64,000 bases of DNA from Hirschia sp964342355 (GTDB taxonomy: Bacteria > Pseudomonadota > Alphaproteobacteria > Caulobacterales > Hyphomonadaceae), in the NCBI GenBank assembly GCA_964342355.1, contig CAYFFG010000011.1, forward strand, positions 1-64,000. Direction: 5' to 3'. The position numbers and the translations under genes are program-made. Under the pieces are notes generated by a model. The model did not search any database. It saw nothing but the letters and a program-made list of their open reading frames with translations, and was not told the DNA's origin. Below, piece by piece: positions 32,708 to 41,707 of the stretch. How positions within the stretch are numbered: position 1 is the first letter of the stretch; every line of letters begins with the position of its first letter.

Positions 32708-34407
32708 GACTTATTCCCTTGCTCTTCAAGGTTCACAGTTTGCGTTTCAGTGGATGTTTTGGGAGCGGCTACGGCGAAGAATTCCTCACTCAGCGCAACG
32801 TCAGATAGGAGTGCTCTCAAGTTTTGTTTTTTCTTGGAGAATTTTTTTTCCAATCGGATTCTCCATGCCCGGTCGATTTGTCCCGGTTTGCGACCGATCG
32901 CAAATTTCTGCATTTTCTCAACCAAACACGGTGCAGTTGCCGGATGCTCAGCTAATGAAAACTGCATCTCTTCCAGATTGGAGAATTCATTTGCATCCAA
33001 CACTCCGCTTGCGTCGATGGCTTCACCATTTTCTGCAATACGGAATTGACCCGCACCGTCAAAGTTTTCCAACGCCAATCCAATTGGGTCTATGAATTCA
33101 TGACAACTGCGACATGCATCGTCGGTACGGTGTTGAGTCAAACGCGCACGCGCTGTTTTAAAATCCGGATTGTCCGTTTCTTGCACAACTGTAAAATTAA
33201 CAGCAGCCGGGGCTGGCGCGACCGGTTGGCACAATAGCAATTCCCTTACGGCGATACCACGCAAAGTTGCGGAGCTGCGGCCTGGATGGGAATGAAGCGC
33301 AGTAAAACCAACATGAGACAACAAACCAGCGCGCGGATCAGATTCTGAAAAAGTGTACTTTTCCCATTGCTCTCTAGAGCTCACCGGTACGCGATACAGC
33401 ATGCCCAGCGGACGGGTCATGAACGTTTCTTTGGCAGTGAAAATCGAAGAGTAAGGAGCCTCTTTTTCCAGCAAATGATAAGTCAGGAATTTTTGTACCT
33501 GTTTCTTAGCATCGACAGCAACCTGTTTGTTGAAGGCCGGATAGATTAGCTTATCCTTGTTCAATGTATCGAAAGCGTCCAGGTCGAGAAAATCCTCGAA
33601 AAAGGCTTCTACCCCAACCTCAAGCTTCTCGGAAGATATCATCCGAGCAACCTGCTCCTGAAGAACTTTCTTATCGTGAAGCGCGCCACTTTGTGCTTGA
33701 GCCAAAAGCTCTTCGTCAGGCACCGAGTTCCACAAAAAATAACTAAGGCGATGTGCTTTTGCGTGCGCTGTTAGTCGCACATTTCCTTTTTCGTCGGTTT
33801 CTGTGTGATCAATAAGAAAGAGAAACTCCGGAGACGCTAAAAATCCCTCAACGACAAGCGTCATTGCGTCTTGAAAACTTCCTAATTCTTGAGTCGATGC
33901 TTCCGCTAAGGATAACCATCCCTGGACTTCCTCATTTGATAAAGGACGCCTAAGTAACTTCTCCCCTAGGTTATTAATTGCATTTTTAGCGCACTCAACA
34001 TCAAACTGAGCAGAGGAATCTTTGCTGCAATCGATTATGCGGTCCCAATTTCCATCGGAGGTAGCTTGAGCAGCGATTTGCGTCGCCATTGCGTAGTAAC
34101 GCTCATAACCGCGTGAACTAATAGAAACTTCGGTTGCGCCTAAAGCGGCCATACCCTCGACTTCTGGTGCGTGCTCAAAGCGTCCAACAACCTTAATGTC
34201 CTGGCCAAGTAAATCGGATACGGTATTACGATACTGACTTTCAGAAATTAGCTTCATCTGAGGAGGCGGTAGTGGTCCATCGCCAATCTTAGATGACTGC
34301 CCACATCCCGATAGAATAATCAGCGCAACTGACCCTAACAGTGTCAGCGATTTTCGAACTAACGCTTTTGCCGCCTTTTCCGAATTTGTTTTAAATGCGT
34401 GCGGCAT
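32704..34407 (-). CDS. DUF1587/1595/1592/1588/1585 multi-domain lipoprotein
   Basis: 567 residues. Lipoprotein signal LGSVALIILSGC. Domain order as in planctomycete proteins: DUF1587 (ISESQYRNTVSDLLG, ~55), DUF1595 (LGEKLLRRPLSNEEVQGWL, ~150), DUF1592 (FLFLIDHTET...LSYFLWNSVPDEELL), DUF1588 (ARLTQHRTDDACRSCHEFIDPIGLALENFDGAG, ~430) and DUF1585 at the C-terminus. CRSCH fits a c-type heme site. The cytochrome PSD1-like N-terminal heme domain of planctomycete forms is missing. Partner of the DUF1552 protein; catalysis unknown, electron transfer likely. Confidence 0.88.
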   Translation of the reverse strand: MPHAFKTNSEKAAKALVRKSLTLLGSVALIILSGCGQSSKIGDGPLPPPQMKLISESQYRNTVSDLLGQDIKVVGRFEHAPEVEGMAALGATEVSISSRGYERYYAMATQIAAQATSDGNWDRIIDCSKDSSAQFDVECAKNAINNLGEKLLRRPLSNEEVQGWLSLAEASTQELGSFQDAMTLVVEGFLASPEFLFLIDHTETDEKGNVRLTAHAKAHRLSYFLWNSVPDEELLAQAQSGALHDKKVLQEQVARMISSEKLEVGVEAFFEDFLDLDAFDTLNKDKLIYPAFNKQVAVDAKKQVQKFLTYHLLEKEAPYSSIFTAKETFMTRPLGMLYRVPVSSREQWEKYTFSESDPRAGLLSHVGFTALHSHPGRSSATLRGIAVRELLLCQPVAPAPAAVNFTVVQETDNPDFKTARARLTQHRTDDACRSCHEFIDPIGLALENFDGAGQFRIAENGEAIDASGVLDANEFSNLEEMQFSLAEHPATAPCLVEKMQKFAIGRKPGQIDRAWRIRLEKKFSKKKQNLRALLSDVALSEEFFAVAAPKTSTETQTVNLEEQGNKS

Positions 34408-35756
34408 TAGTTATCGTCCTTATATTCTTTGTCGTCCTGGCTCAGTCTCTGAGGACCAATCTTTTCGTTTAACGGACGTGGAGTTGCGCCCTCTACCGCT
34501 ATTTCCGCGAGTTCCACACCGTAATATTCTCTTGTGTCGAGAAAGTAGTTTTGAAGTTGCTCTTTAGGCTGATGCAGAACAAATGTTGGAACAGCTTTAA
34601 TGGACATTGCTGTTGAAATTGCCGTGCATTGTCCTGTTTCTGGGTCTGGGTATCCATCCGAATACTTCATCAGCGCATCATGTACGGCAGGACAGGTAAA
34701 ACCATTTGCAACTTCCAGCGCCCCGCGATCATTATGAAAATTGTGCCAGTAAGCGTGTTTGGTATCGAAATAGCCCGCAAGATCCCCCGAAGCACTGCCA
34801 TCTTCGTTTAGTGTGAGGTGAATGCGCGAACCTTTAATGACGTATTCAGCGGGACGACCAGACCAACCAAATTTCAGGCGAAGGTCAAATGTGTCGGATA
34901 TTAGCTCACCGTCAACAATCCGACCCTTGACTTCATTATGCCAAAGCAAATTGTCCGTTACTGTCAAACTACCGTAGGGCACACCATTCTTTTCGGCGTC
35001 AAATGGCGTGGGCTCGTGACTTGAATAGATGCCAATTGTAACTTCATCGTCATTTAAGCGGTCATCGACACCTGTAATTTCCATGAGTGTCGTTGTTTCA
35101 CCATCGCGATATGAACCGATGTGATAGTCTTCCATGGCGCCGCCAGCAAATTCCGCATCCCGCCGAAAGCTATCAATGCAACCCATGACCCTATAAAGCT
35201 GGTTATCCACTCCAGTGCGTCCATCGGGGCTCGTAAAGTCAACACCACCGCAGGATTCAGTATCTGCACCGTCTGAGTTCACACCATCCAAATCTCGACC
35301 ATAAGACACAGGACTTTGAACCACTTTATGAATAGGATCGTCGTAGGAGTCAGGAATATTGCAAATCGATTTTCCGCCTTGCTCAGCCATCCTGACTGCG
35401 GACAGCCTATATCCCATTTTGTAGTAATCAGATCTGTTTTCAGGCTGCAGTAAATAAGACTGGCGATCTTTAGGAAGGTTCATGATCGCAACATCTCGCA
35501 ACGCCATCGCGAAACCTTCCGGGCAATCCTGAGGCGTTTCGTTAACCGCAAACCAGAAATAATCAAAAGCAAATCCGAGAGTCTCAGATCCGTCTTCGGC
35601 TAGCAAAGATGCACCCTGACCAGGTGTGACCGCCGCTACCGCGCCGACAGCGCCCGAGCTCTCAGAACGCACCAATTGTGCATCAGTAACCGTTTGTTGG
35701 GTGCATGCCGTAGAAAGCGCCACTAACGATGTCGCAAGAAACAATTTCCTAAACAT
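34407..35756 (-). CDS. lipoprotein of unknown function in the HiPIP operon
   Basis: 449 residues from the ATG at 35756, with GGGGGGAG seven bases upstream; a GTG at 35762 is in frame. Lipobox STAC near residue 18. I do not recognise a domain. The mature protein has seven or eight scattered cysteines (e.g. DCPEGFAM, SICNIPD, ESCGGVDF, MGCIDSF, FTCPAV, GQCTAIS) that could form disulfides or bind metal, and an internal beta-rich region with HLTLNEDGSASGDLAGYFD. Located between the HiPIP and DUF1592 genes with overlaps at both ends (8 bp and 1 bp), so it belongs to the same system. Confidence 0.75.
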   Translation of the reverse strand: MFRKLFLATSLVALSTACTQQTVTDAQLVRSESSGAVGAVAAVTPGQGASLLAEDGSETLGFAFDYFWFAVNETPQDCPEGFAMALRDVAIMNLPKDRQSYLLQPENRSDYYKMGYRLSAVRMAEQGGKSICNIPDSYDDPIHKVVQSPVSYGRDLDGVNSDGADTESCGGVDFTSPDGRTGVDNQLYRVMGCIDSFRRDAEFAGGAMEDYHIGSYRDGETTTLMEITGVDDRLNDDEVTIGIYSSHEPTPFDAEKNGVPYGSLTVTDNLLWHNEVKGRIVDGELISDTFDLRLKFGWSGRPAEYVIKGSRIHLTLNEDGSASGDLAGYFDTKHAYWHNFHNDRGALEVANGFTCPAVHDALMKYSDGYPDPETGQCTAISTAMSIKAVPTFVLHQPKEQLQNYFLDTREYYGVELAEIAVEGATPRPLNEKIGPQRLSQDDKEYKDDN

Positions 35757-36105
35757 TTTCACTCCCCCCTGAATTGGGACTATTGTTTTGTTTAATTTTT
35801 AGGGAGGCTTCTTTTGCCGCCCAAGAGATGCAAAAAACTGCAGGATTAGCGGGAAGGCTGTCTATTGCACACGTTCCACACCCCTCCCCAATGGTTTGGA
35901 AAAACGTGCAATTGGCGCATGATTTATTGGGCGTCTTAGAGTTCTCGACATATTGCCTACCATTGCGCGCCGCCAACTCGCCTGTCGTCAACGTTTTGGA
36001 TGTCGCACAAGTCAGGCCTGATTCTTTTGAACAGCCCGCAGCAGCCATAGCTGCGCCCGCCATTGATATCTGCATCACTCGGCGGCGATTTACCGGGTTA
36101 ATCAT
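35749..36105 (-). CDS. high-potential iron-sulfur protein (HiPIP), Tat-exported
   Basis: 118 residues. Twin-arginine signal NRRRVMQISMAGAAMAAAGC, with a possible lipobox at Cys25. The C-terminal half has Cys63, Cys66, Cys79 (or Cys76) and Cys92 in the HiPIP arrangement: YVENSKTPNKSCANCTFFQ, then GTCAIDSLPANPAVFCISW. HiPIPs carry a 4Fe-4S cluster of high potential and shuttle single electrons in the periplasm, often to c-type cytochromes or oxidases. First gene of the operon that includes cytochrome c' and DUF1592, so it is the likely soluble or anchored electron carrier. Confidence 0.85.
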   Translation of the reverse strand: MINPVNRRRVMQISMAGAAMAAAGCSKESGLTCATSKTLTTGELAARNGRQYVENSKTPNKSCANCTFFQTIGEGCGTCAIDSLPANPAVFCISWAAKEASLKIKQNNSPNSGGSENV

Positions 36106-36208
36106 CTCTTTCTCACTATTATAATTTTGCCATCCGGACCGCCCCTCGGGAATAGGCGATCAAAAGCTGGCAACCTCCCTAGTTTGTAAATATATTCTCA
36201 GGGTCGCA

Positions 36209-36886
36209 GTGCAGTCAATGACAATCTCACCAACAAAAAACGTATTTTTCAGAAAATATAAGTTGCCAAGCGTTGAAGACGCGGGAATCTATTCGAGAAT
36301 GACAGAAACAAGCACAACGAATCGTAGCGAAGCCGTCACTCGTTTGATCGAATCGGCGGATTTGGTTTTTCGGAATTCAGGGGCGATTCCGATATCAGTT
36401 GCTGAGGTCGCCTGCTCAGCAGGCGTCAGTCGCGCTCTTGTGTATGCGCATTTCCCAAATGGCGAAGACCTAATAAATGCTATTCTCGATGATGCAGTTG
36501 ACTACTTTAGTACAGCTAACGTTATTTCGATTGCTGGCGCTGTGAACTTTGAAAAAGTCACTCTCGAGCTTTTAGACGTATATTTTGAGTTTCTTCAAAA
36601 ACACAGCAACTTAGTTCATATGGTCAACATTGACAGCTTTATGGCTGGAAAATTATCGCGCAATTACAGAATGTTGCGAGATGGTGTCCTAAAGCGTGTA
36701 GCAAGATTGGCTCGGACAGAAAAATCTCTTCCGCTCAATGTGTCTCTATCTCTAGTCGTGCTGCTTGCATCACTTGCAGATGAAAGTGCGCGTCAAGTTC
36801 GTGCTGGGTCTAGCGTAGAGATGACGCACGCGACAATGCGCGCCATAGCAACATCTATGATCGAAGGCATAAGCAAGTACGATTAA
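36209..36886 (+). CDS. TetR family regulator divergent from the HiPIP operon
   Basis: 225 residues if started at the GTG at 36209; the ATG at 36299 (MTETSTTNRSEAVTRL) gives 195 residues and looks like a more usual TetR N-terminus. The helix-turn-helix is ISVAEVACSAGVSRALVYAHFPNGEDLI. It faces away from the HiPIP operon with 103-193 bp between, so control of that operon is likely though unproven. It converges with the next regulator, with 8 bp between stops. Confidence 0.82.
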   Translation: MQSMTISPTKNVFFRKYKLPSVEDAGIYSRMTETSTTNRSEAVTRLIESADLVFRNSGAIPISVAEVACSAGVSRALVYAHFPNGEDLINAILDDAVDYFSTANVISIAGAVNFEKVTLELLDVYFEFLQKHSNLVHMVNIDSFMAGKLSRNYRMLRDGVLKRVARLARTEKSLPLNVSLSLVVLLASLADESARQVRAGSSVEMTHATMRAIATSMIEGISKYD

Positions 36887-36894
36887 TGGAAAGT

Positions 36895-37728
36895 CTAATC
36901 TGACCGCAATTGTGTTGCAGCTTTGATGATAGGAGGAAGAATTAAAGTCTGAGCCTCCAATTTCGACAATTTTCCATTGGATACCAATCCGCCGGCCCGT
37001 AAGGTCAGATTGTTAAAAAGCGCGACACGTACTAGTGCTTCATCAAATGAAAATCGCCTATCCTCAACGAGGTTATTGACTTGTTTTTTTCTAATTTCTT
37101 GAGTGATTTCTGAGCGTTTGAGCTCTATCTCCTTTCGAACATCCGACAAAGCCATTAGATTGGTAACCAATGAGCCGCGCTCAGACGCTTCCTCCAGGTA
37201 AGCAAGCGTCGACATGATAACTTTGCTAAGACGATTATTTCCGCGTGATACAACTTCCGCACGTTTCACAGCAAAAGTGTCAAGTTCGCGAGTGGCGATC
37301 TCCACAAGCAGAACGTGGCGGGTTTCGAAACAATTATAAGCCTGCGCTTCGCTGATGCCTAATTCGCGCGCTATACGGCGCAGAGAAACAAAGTGGGCGC
37401 CTTCTTTCGATATTATGTTGCGAGCAGATTCCATTATTTGCTCTTGGCGCTGCTCACGCGTCATCCGCGATTGTGAACGACGCGCACCACGTTTCCTGCC
37501 TCCAATCTCAATGACAAGATCTGGATCTGAGATTGAGTTTGGATGTGGTTTTGTACGCTGAGAATACGGATTCGCCCAATACCCTTTAGGTGGACGATCT
37601 ATATCCACCCGGTCACAGATTTTTGCTAGACCGTTAGCGCTCATTCCAAAATCTTTAGCGAGCGACGTCATCGGCTTTTCCCAAACCAATTTAAACAACT
37701 CTGCTTTTGTGAGTGTGTATTCCGCCAA
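36895..37728 (-). CDS. TetR-like regulator with an extra N-terminal HTH-like domain
   Basis: 277 residues. Residues ~5-55 (LTKAELFKLVWEKPMTSLAKDFGMSANGLAKICDRVDIDRPPKGYWA) match a small HTH-like module with PPxGYWA ending seen in many unrelated proteins. A basic linker with GGRKRGARRSQSR follows, then a TetR domain from residue ~90: QIMESARNIISKEGAHFVSLRRIARELGISEAQAYNCFETRHVLL. The combination gives two potential DNA-binding units in one chain. A tandem 9-bp repeat AACTAAACT lies 12-29 bp before its start (37740-37757). It is divergent from the flavin oxidoreductase operon, which it may control. Confidence 0.82.
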   Translation of the reverse strand: MAEYTLTKAELFKLVWEKPMTSLAKDFGMSANGLAKICDRVDIDRPPKGYWANPYSQRTKPHPNSISDPDLVIEIGGRKRGARRSQSRMTREQRQEQIMESARNIISKEGAHFVSLRRIARELGISEAQAYNCFETRHVLLVEIATRELDTFAVKRAEVVSRGNNRLSKVIMSTLAYLEEASERGSLVTNLMALSDVRKEIELKRSEITQEIRKKQVNNLVEDRRFSFDEALVRVALFNNLTLRAGGLVSNGKLSKLEAQTLILPPIIKAATQLRSD

Positions 37729-37940
37729 AGCCCTAATCCAACTAAACTAACTAAACTGATTATATTCTCTTGAATTTGAACCTACATATCAATTGGCGCC
37801 TCCCCCAACAAATTTCCCAAAAAACATTTTTATGGTGCGCTGCAGCGATTGTTTTTATGAGGACTCTTCATTCTCACCAAATACTGCGTATACAGGAAAC
37901 AGTACTAAGCAATACGCTCTAACAGGTCAGGAAACTTCTC

Positions 37941-38915
37941 ATGAAAACGCGCTTCACAGAACTTTTTGGTATTGAGCATCCAATAGCTATGGGCGGCATG
38001 CAATGGGTCGGACGAGCAGAGCTTGTCGCAGCGGTTGCAAATGCTGGCGCACTAGGCTTTTTGACTGCGCTCACTCAACCCACTCCCGAAGATTTAGAAA
38101 AAGAAATCCAGCGTGTAAAAGACATGACGGATAAACCGTTCGGCGTGAATATTACGATATTACCGACCACGAAGGCACCTCCATACGACGAATACCGTCG
38201 CGCAATCATCGAGTCAGGTGTCAAAATCGTGGAAACTGCAGGCAGCCGTCCTCATGAGCACGTTGCGGACCTAAAAGCGAACGGTGTTAAAGTCATTCAC
38301 AAATGTACGGCAGTTAGGCACGCGCTATCAGCAGAAAAGATGGGTGCTGATGCCATTTCTATTGATGGTTTCGAGTGCGCAGGTCATCCAGGCGAGGACG
38401 ACATTCCCGGACTTATTTTGATTCCCGCAGCGGCGAACAAAGTAACAGTTCCAATGATCGCTAGCGGCGGTTTTGGAGACGGCCGCGGTCTTGCTGCAGC
38501 GCTTGCTCTAGGTGCTGATGGCATCAATATGGGAACGCGCTTCTGCGCAACCAAAGAAGCCCCAATTCACCAAAACGTAAAACAGAAAATTGTTGAAAGC
38601 GAAGAGCGGGACACAAACCTAATTTTCCGCAAACTCCGCAATACAGCGCGGGTCGGAAAGAATGTGATTTCTGATGAGGTCGTCGAAATTCTCAATAAGC
38701 CCGAAACGAGCTTCCAGGATGTAGCTCACTTGGTTGCCGGGGCTCGCGGACGCGAAGTTATGGAAAATGGAAATCTCGCAAATGGCTTGTACTGGGCTGG
38801 GCAAGTGCAAGGCCTCATCAATGACATCCCAACTGTCGAAGAATTGGTAAACCGTATAATAGATGACGCGACGTCTATTATAAACGGTCGCCTGCAGAGC
38901 TTCGTAAGTTCATAG
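37941..38915 (+). CDS. nitronate monooxygenase-like FMN oxidoreductase
   Basis: 324 residues. 2-nitropropane dioxygenase/NPD fold: PIAMGGMQWVGRAELVAAVANAGALGFL at the N-terminus, FGVNITI, VKVIHKCTAVRHA, IDGFECAGHPGEDD (conserved GHPG), PMIASGGFGDGRGLAAALALGADGINMGTRF phosphate-binding region. Members oxidise nitronates or reduce enoyl-type substrates with FMN. The context with a hotdog-like protein and an enoyl-CoA hydratase suggests an acyl-CoA or aromatic catabolic route rather than nitronate detoxification (inference). Confidence 0.88.
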   Translation: MKTRFTELFGIEHPIAMGGMQWVGRAELVAAVANAGALGFLTALTQPTPEDLEKEIQRVKDMTDKPFGVNITILPTTKAPPYDEYRRAIIESGVKIVETAGSRPHEHVADLKANGVKVIHKCTAVRHALSAEKMGADAISIDGFECAGHPGEDDIPGLILIPAAANKVTVPMIASGGFGDGRGLAAALALGADGINMGTRFCATKEAPIHQNVKQKIVESEERDTNLIFRKLRNTARVGKNVISDEVVEILNKPETSFQDVAHLVAGARGREVMENGNLANGLYWAGQVQGLINDIPTVEELVNRIIDDATSIINGRLQSFVSS

Positions 38916-38934
38916 AAATTTGGGAGAGCCGGAC

Positions 38935-39879
38935 ATGACTAGCGTAGACTCTTTCCAATCTAACTTGGAAGAAAGAGACGGAAAAATTATCGGTCCTTGG
39001 CGTCAACCGCGCCAAATGTTGGCAGAGCAAACCTATGAAGGACATGCCTCAATCCATGATGACGCCACGGCTCAAAAGCTTGGCTTTAGTGGAGGCACGA
39101 TTGAAGGTCCTACTCATTTCAGTCAATTTGTTCCTCTAGGCGTTGCTGCCTTTGGTCCAGAGTTCTTATCTAAGGGTTGCCTTTCCGCACACTATAGAGC
39201 GCCGGTTTTTGAGGGGGAACGTGTTCGAGCAATCTTACAAAAATCAGATTCAGGTGATCATGCCGAAATCCGAATGGAACGAGATGATGAAACTGAAATC
39301 CTTGTAGGGTCAGCTTCCATGCATGGGACATCAACGCCTACAGCTTTGGAAGCTCGGTTAGAAACGCTGCGTCCGTTAGAGCAACCTGTGATTCTTCGGG
39401 ATGTGAAAGTGGGGGATAAATCAAGCCGTATAACAGTTCGAATGGATATGGATCAGCATATGGGCGATCTCTATCCTTTTTCGCTGGCGACAAAACTAAA
39501 AGTAATTACAGAACCCTCTCCCCTCTACCAGAATGAGAATGCAATAATTCCCTTCGAAATGATTAGCGTCTTGTTAAATCATGTCGCGAGAGAAGGCGCT
39601 TATAGAACACGTGGTCCTGCTGTTGGTTTATTCGCAGATCAGGAAATAAAAGTTTATGATGGCCCGCTGTTAGTCGGACATGACTACGAAATTGAACGTG
39701 AAATCATTGCTTTCAGCGGAAGTCGGCGCACTGAAAGCATGTGGGTAAAAACGCGCGTGTTTGAACCTGGCAGTAACGATGTGATCGCACATATGCTATT
39801 GAACACAGCAACACTTAAAGCCTCTTATGAGGCTTACGAACAAGAGTTTGCCGAACTTTATGGCAACCAGGGAGAATAA
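38935..39879 (+). CDS. protein of unknown function, MaoC/hotdog-like, in the enoyl-CoA hydratase operon
   Basis: 314 residues from the ATG at 38935 (GGGAGAG upstream; earlier in-frame ATG at 38920). No signal peptide. Features such as FSGGTIEGPTHFSQFVPLGVAAFG followed by LSAHYRAPVFEGERVRAILQK resemble the substrate tunnel and beta-sheet of MaoC-like hydratases, perhaps as a double hotdog with a second half from ~155. I could not see the full catalytic Asp/His motif, so activity is uncertain. 19 bp after the oxidoreductase stop and 2 bp before the hydratase gene. Confidence 0.6.
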   Translation: MTSVDSFQSNLEERDGKIIGPWRQPRQMLAEQTYEGHASIHDDATAQKLGFSGGTIEGPTHFSQFVPLGVAAFGPEFLSKGCLSAHYRAPVFEGERVRAILQKSDSGDHAEIRMERDDETEILVGSASMHGTSTPTALEARLETLRPLEQPVILRDVKVGDKSSRITVRMDMDQHMGDLYPFSLATKLKVITEPSPLYQNENAIIPFEMISVLLNHVAREGAYRTRGPAVGLFADQEIKVYDGPLLVGHDYEIEREIIAFSGSRRTESMWVKTRVFEPGSNDVIAHMLLNTATLKASYEAYEQEFAELYGNQGE

Positions 39880-39881
39880 CT

Positions 39882-40757
39882 TTGACAGACATCAAATTCG
39901 ATACTCTAGAACTTTCGATCGAAGATGGAATCGCTATTGCGACCTTCTCTCGTCCCGATGTTATGAACACCTTCAATCAGGCTATGCGTCGCGACTTGAT
40001 CACTCTTCTTGATCACACAGATACTAATGATGAAGTGCGTGCGGTAATTCTAACGGGATCAGGGCGAGCCTTCTGTGCAGGAGCAGACCTGGGACGCGGC
40101 GGCGATACCTTTAAATACAATCCTGATGCGCCTTCAGACGAGATCACTGTCAATGATGTTCGCCGCGATGGTGGTGGTCGCGTTACTTTACGTATCTATG
40201 AAAGCGTTAAACCAATAATAGCTGCTGTAAATGGTGCTGCTGTTGGTATTGGCGCAACTATGCAACTGCCCATGGATGCGCGAATTGCGTCTAAATCCGC
40301 AAAGTTTGGCTTTGTCTTTTCCAGGCGCGGCATTACGCCAGAAGCCTGTTCATCTTGGTTTCTTCCACGCCTGGTTGGCATTCCGACTGCTCTTGAGTGG
40401 TTTTATTCTGGCCGGGTTTTTACTGCGGAAGAAGCATTGCAAAAAGGTTTAGTGCAATCCCTTCATGAGCCGGAAGAGCTTCTGGACGCAGCAAAAGAAC
40501 TAGCAAAACAGATGACAGAAAAATCTGCGCCAGTATCTGTTGCTTTGAGCCGTCAACTTGTTTGGCGCATGCTGGGCGCTAATCACCCTATGGAAGCACA
40601 TATGGTAGATAGTCGCTCGATCCAATCTAGAGGTCGAAGCAATGATGTTAAAGAAGGTGTGTCATCGTTCTTAGAAAAGCGCGAAGCTAATTACACGGAC
40701 AGCGTTGCCAAAGATATGCCAGAGCTGCCATTCGCAGATGTACCTGAATTTAAGTAA
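39882..40757 (+). CDS. enoyl-CoA hydratase/isomerase family protein
   Basis: 291 residues, TTG start with GGGAGAA upstream. Crotonase fold: AIATFSRPDVMNTFNQAMRRDL, AVILTGSGRAFCAGADLGRGGDTF (oxyanion hole and CoA binding), IAAVNGAAVGIGATMQLPMDARIAS, and FVFSRRGITPEACSSWFLPRLVG, in which the second catalytic Glu is present in PEACSSW. The C-terminal helical domain is normal. Third gene of the operon, followed by a terminator at 40784. Confidence 0.9.
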   Translation: MTDIKFDTLELSIEDGIAIATFSRPDVMNTFNQAMRRDLITLLDHTDTNDEVRAVILTGSGRAFCAGADLGRGGDTFKYNPDAPSDEITVNDVRRDGGGRVTLRIYESVKPIIAAVNGAAVGIGATMQLPMDARIASKSAKFGFVFSRRGITPEACSSWFLPRLVGIPTALEWFYSGRVFTAEEALQKGLVQSLHEPEELLDAAKELAKQMTEKSAPVSVALSRQLVWRMLGANHPMEAHMVDSRSIQSRGRSNDVKEGVSSFLEKREANYTDSVAKDMPELPFADVPEFK

Positions 40758-40783
40758 GAAATAATAGGTGTGATCTTTGTTCA

Positions 40784-40816
40784 AGCCCGCAGTTCAGATT
40801 GAATTGCGGGCTTTTA
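40784..40816 (+). terminator. terminator of the enoyl-CoA hydratase operon
   Basis: AGCCCGCA (40784-40791) pairs with TGCGGGCT (40805-40812), followed by TTT and a T-rich stretch. Confidence 0.85.
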
Positions 40817-40890
40817 GTTTGGTAACACCGACCATAAATAAAGATGATAGAAATTCCTAAAGTTTCGCTATTTGATCGAATGAGAGCGGT

Positions 40891-41703
40891 ATGAGCAAAA
40901 CATTTAAGTATTCAGGAAATTCGATTCAGGATTTGATCTACCTAATGGAGCGTTTGAGAGATCCAGACAATGGCTGCCCTTGGGATTTGGAACAAGATTT
41001 TGCGACGATCGCGCCATATACGATCGAGGAATCTTATGAGGTCGCAGATGCCATTGAACATGGTACGACGGATGATTTGATCGAGGAACTCGGAGACCTT
41101 TTTCTTCAAGTCGTTTTTCAATCACAAATAGGTAAAGACAAAGGCCTATTTGACATAAACGAAGTAGCTAGACGCATCACCGAAAAAATGGTCCGCAGAC
41201 ATCCACATGTTTTTGGAGATCAATCCGTTGGAACAGCTGACGCTCAGACTGAAAACTGGGAAAATATAAAAGAGAAAGAACGTGCGCTCAAATCAGGTAA
41301 AAAAGCTGATGTCGAAAGCGCGCTTGATGGCGTGGCAATTGCGCTACCAGCATTAATCCGATCGGGAAAACTCATGAAACGAGCTGCCCGTACTGGATTT
41401 GATTGGCCCGATATAAAAGACGCTTTCGACAAAGTAGAAGAGGAATTACGTGAAATTAAAGACGCTCATGAAACGGGTGATACAAATGCAATAAAAGAGG
41501 AAGTTGGCGATCTTCTAATTGCTGCTGCAAACCTATCTAGAAAATTGGAAATCGATCCAGAAGAAGCGTTAAGGGCTTCAAATTTTAAATTCGAAAAACG
41601 TTTTCGGACTATGGAATTGTTAGCTACAAACAAGGGTAAGACTCTAAAGGACTTCGACGTTCAAGGCATGCTTAACCTGTGGGCTGATGCAAAAAAATCG
41701 TAG
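40891..41703 (+). CDS. mazG: nucleoside triphosphate pyrophosphohydrolase MazG
   Basis: 270 residues, full-length two-domain MazG. Hydrolyses NTPs to NMP and PPi, limiting non-canonical nucleotides and affecting ppGpp. Motif NGCPWDLEQDFATIAPYTIEESYEVADAIE with the EExxE metal-binding pattern (DLIEELGDLFLQVVF), repeated in the second half as EVEEELREIKDAHE...IKEEVGDLLIAAANLSRK. Converges on hflX with a 4-bp gap. Confidence 0.95.
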   Translation: MSKTFKYSGNSIQDLIYLMERLRDPDNGCPWDLEQDFATIAPYTIEESYEVADAIEHGTTDDLIEELGDLFLQVVFQSQIGKDKGLFDINEVARRITEKMVRRHPHVFGDQSVGTADAQTENWENIKEKERALKSGKKADVESALDGVAIALPALIRSGKLMKRAARTGFDWPDIKDAFDKVEEELREIKDAHETGDTNAIKEEVGDLLIAAANLSRKLEIDPEEALRASNFKFEKRFRTMELLATNKGKTLKDFDVQGMLNLWADAKKS

Positions 41704-41707
41704 TGTA

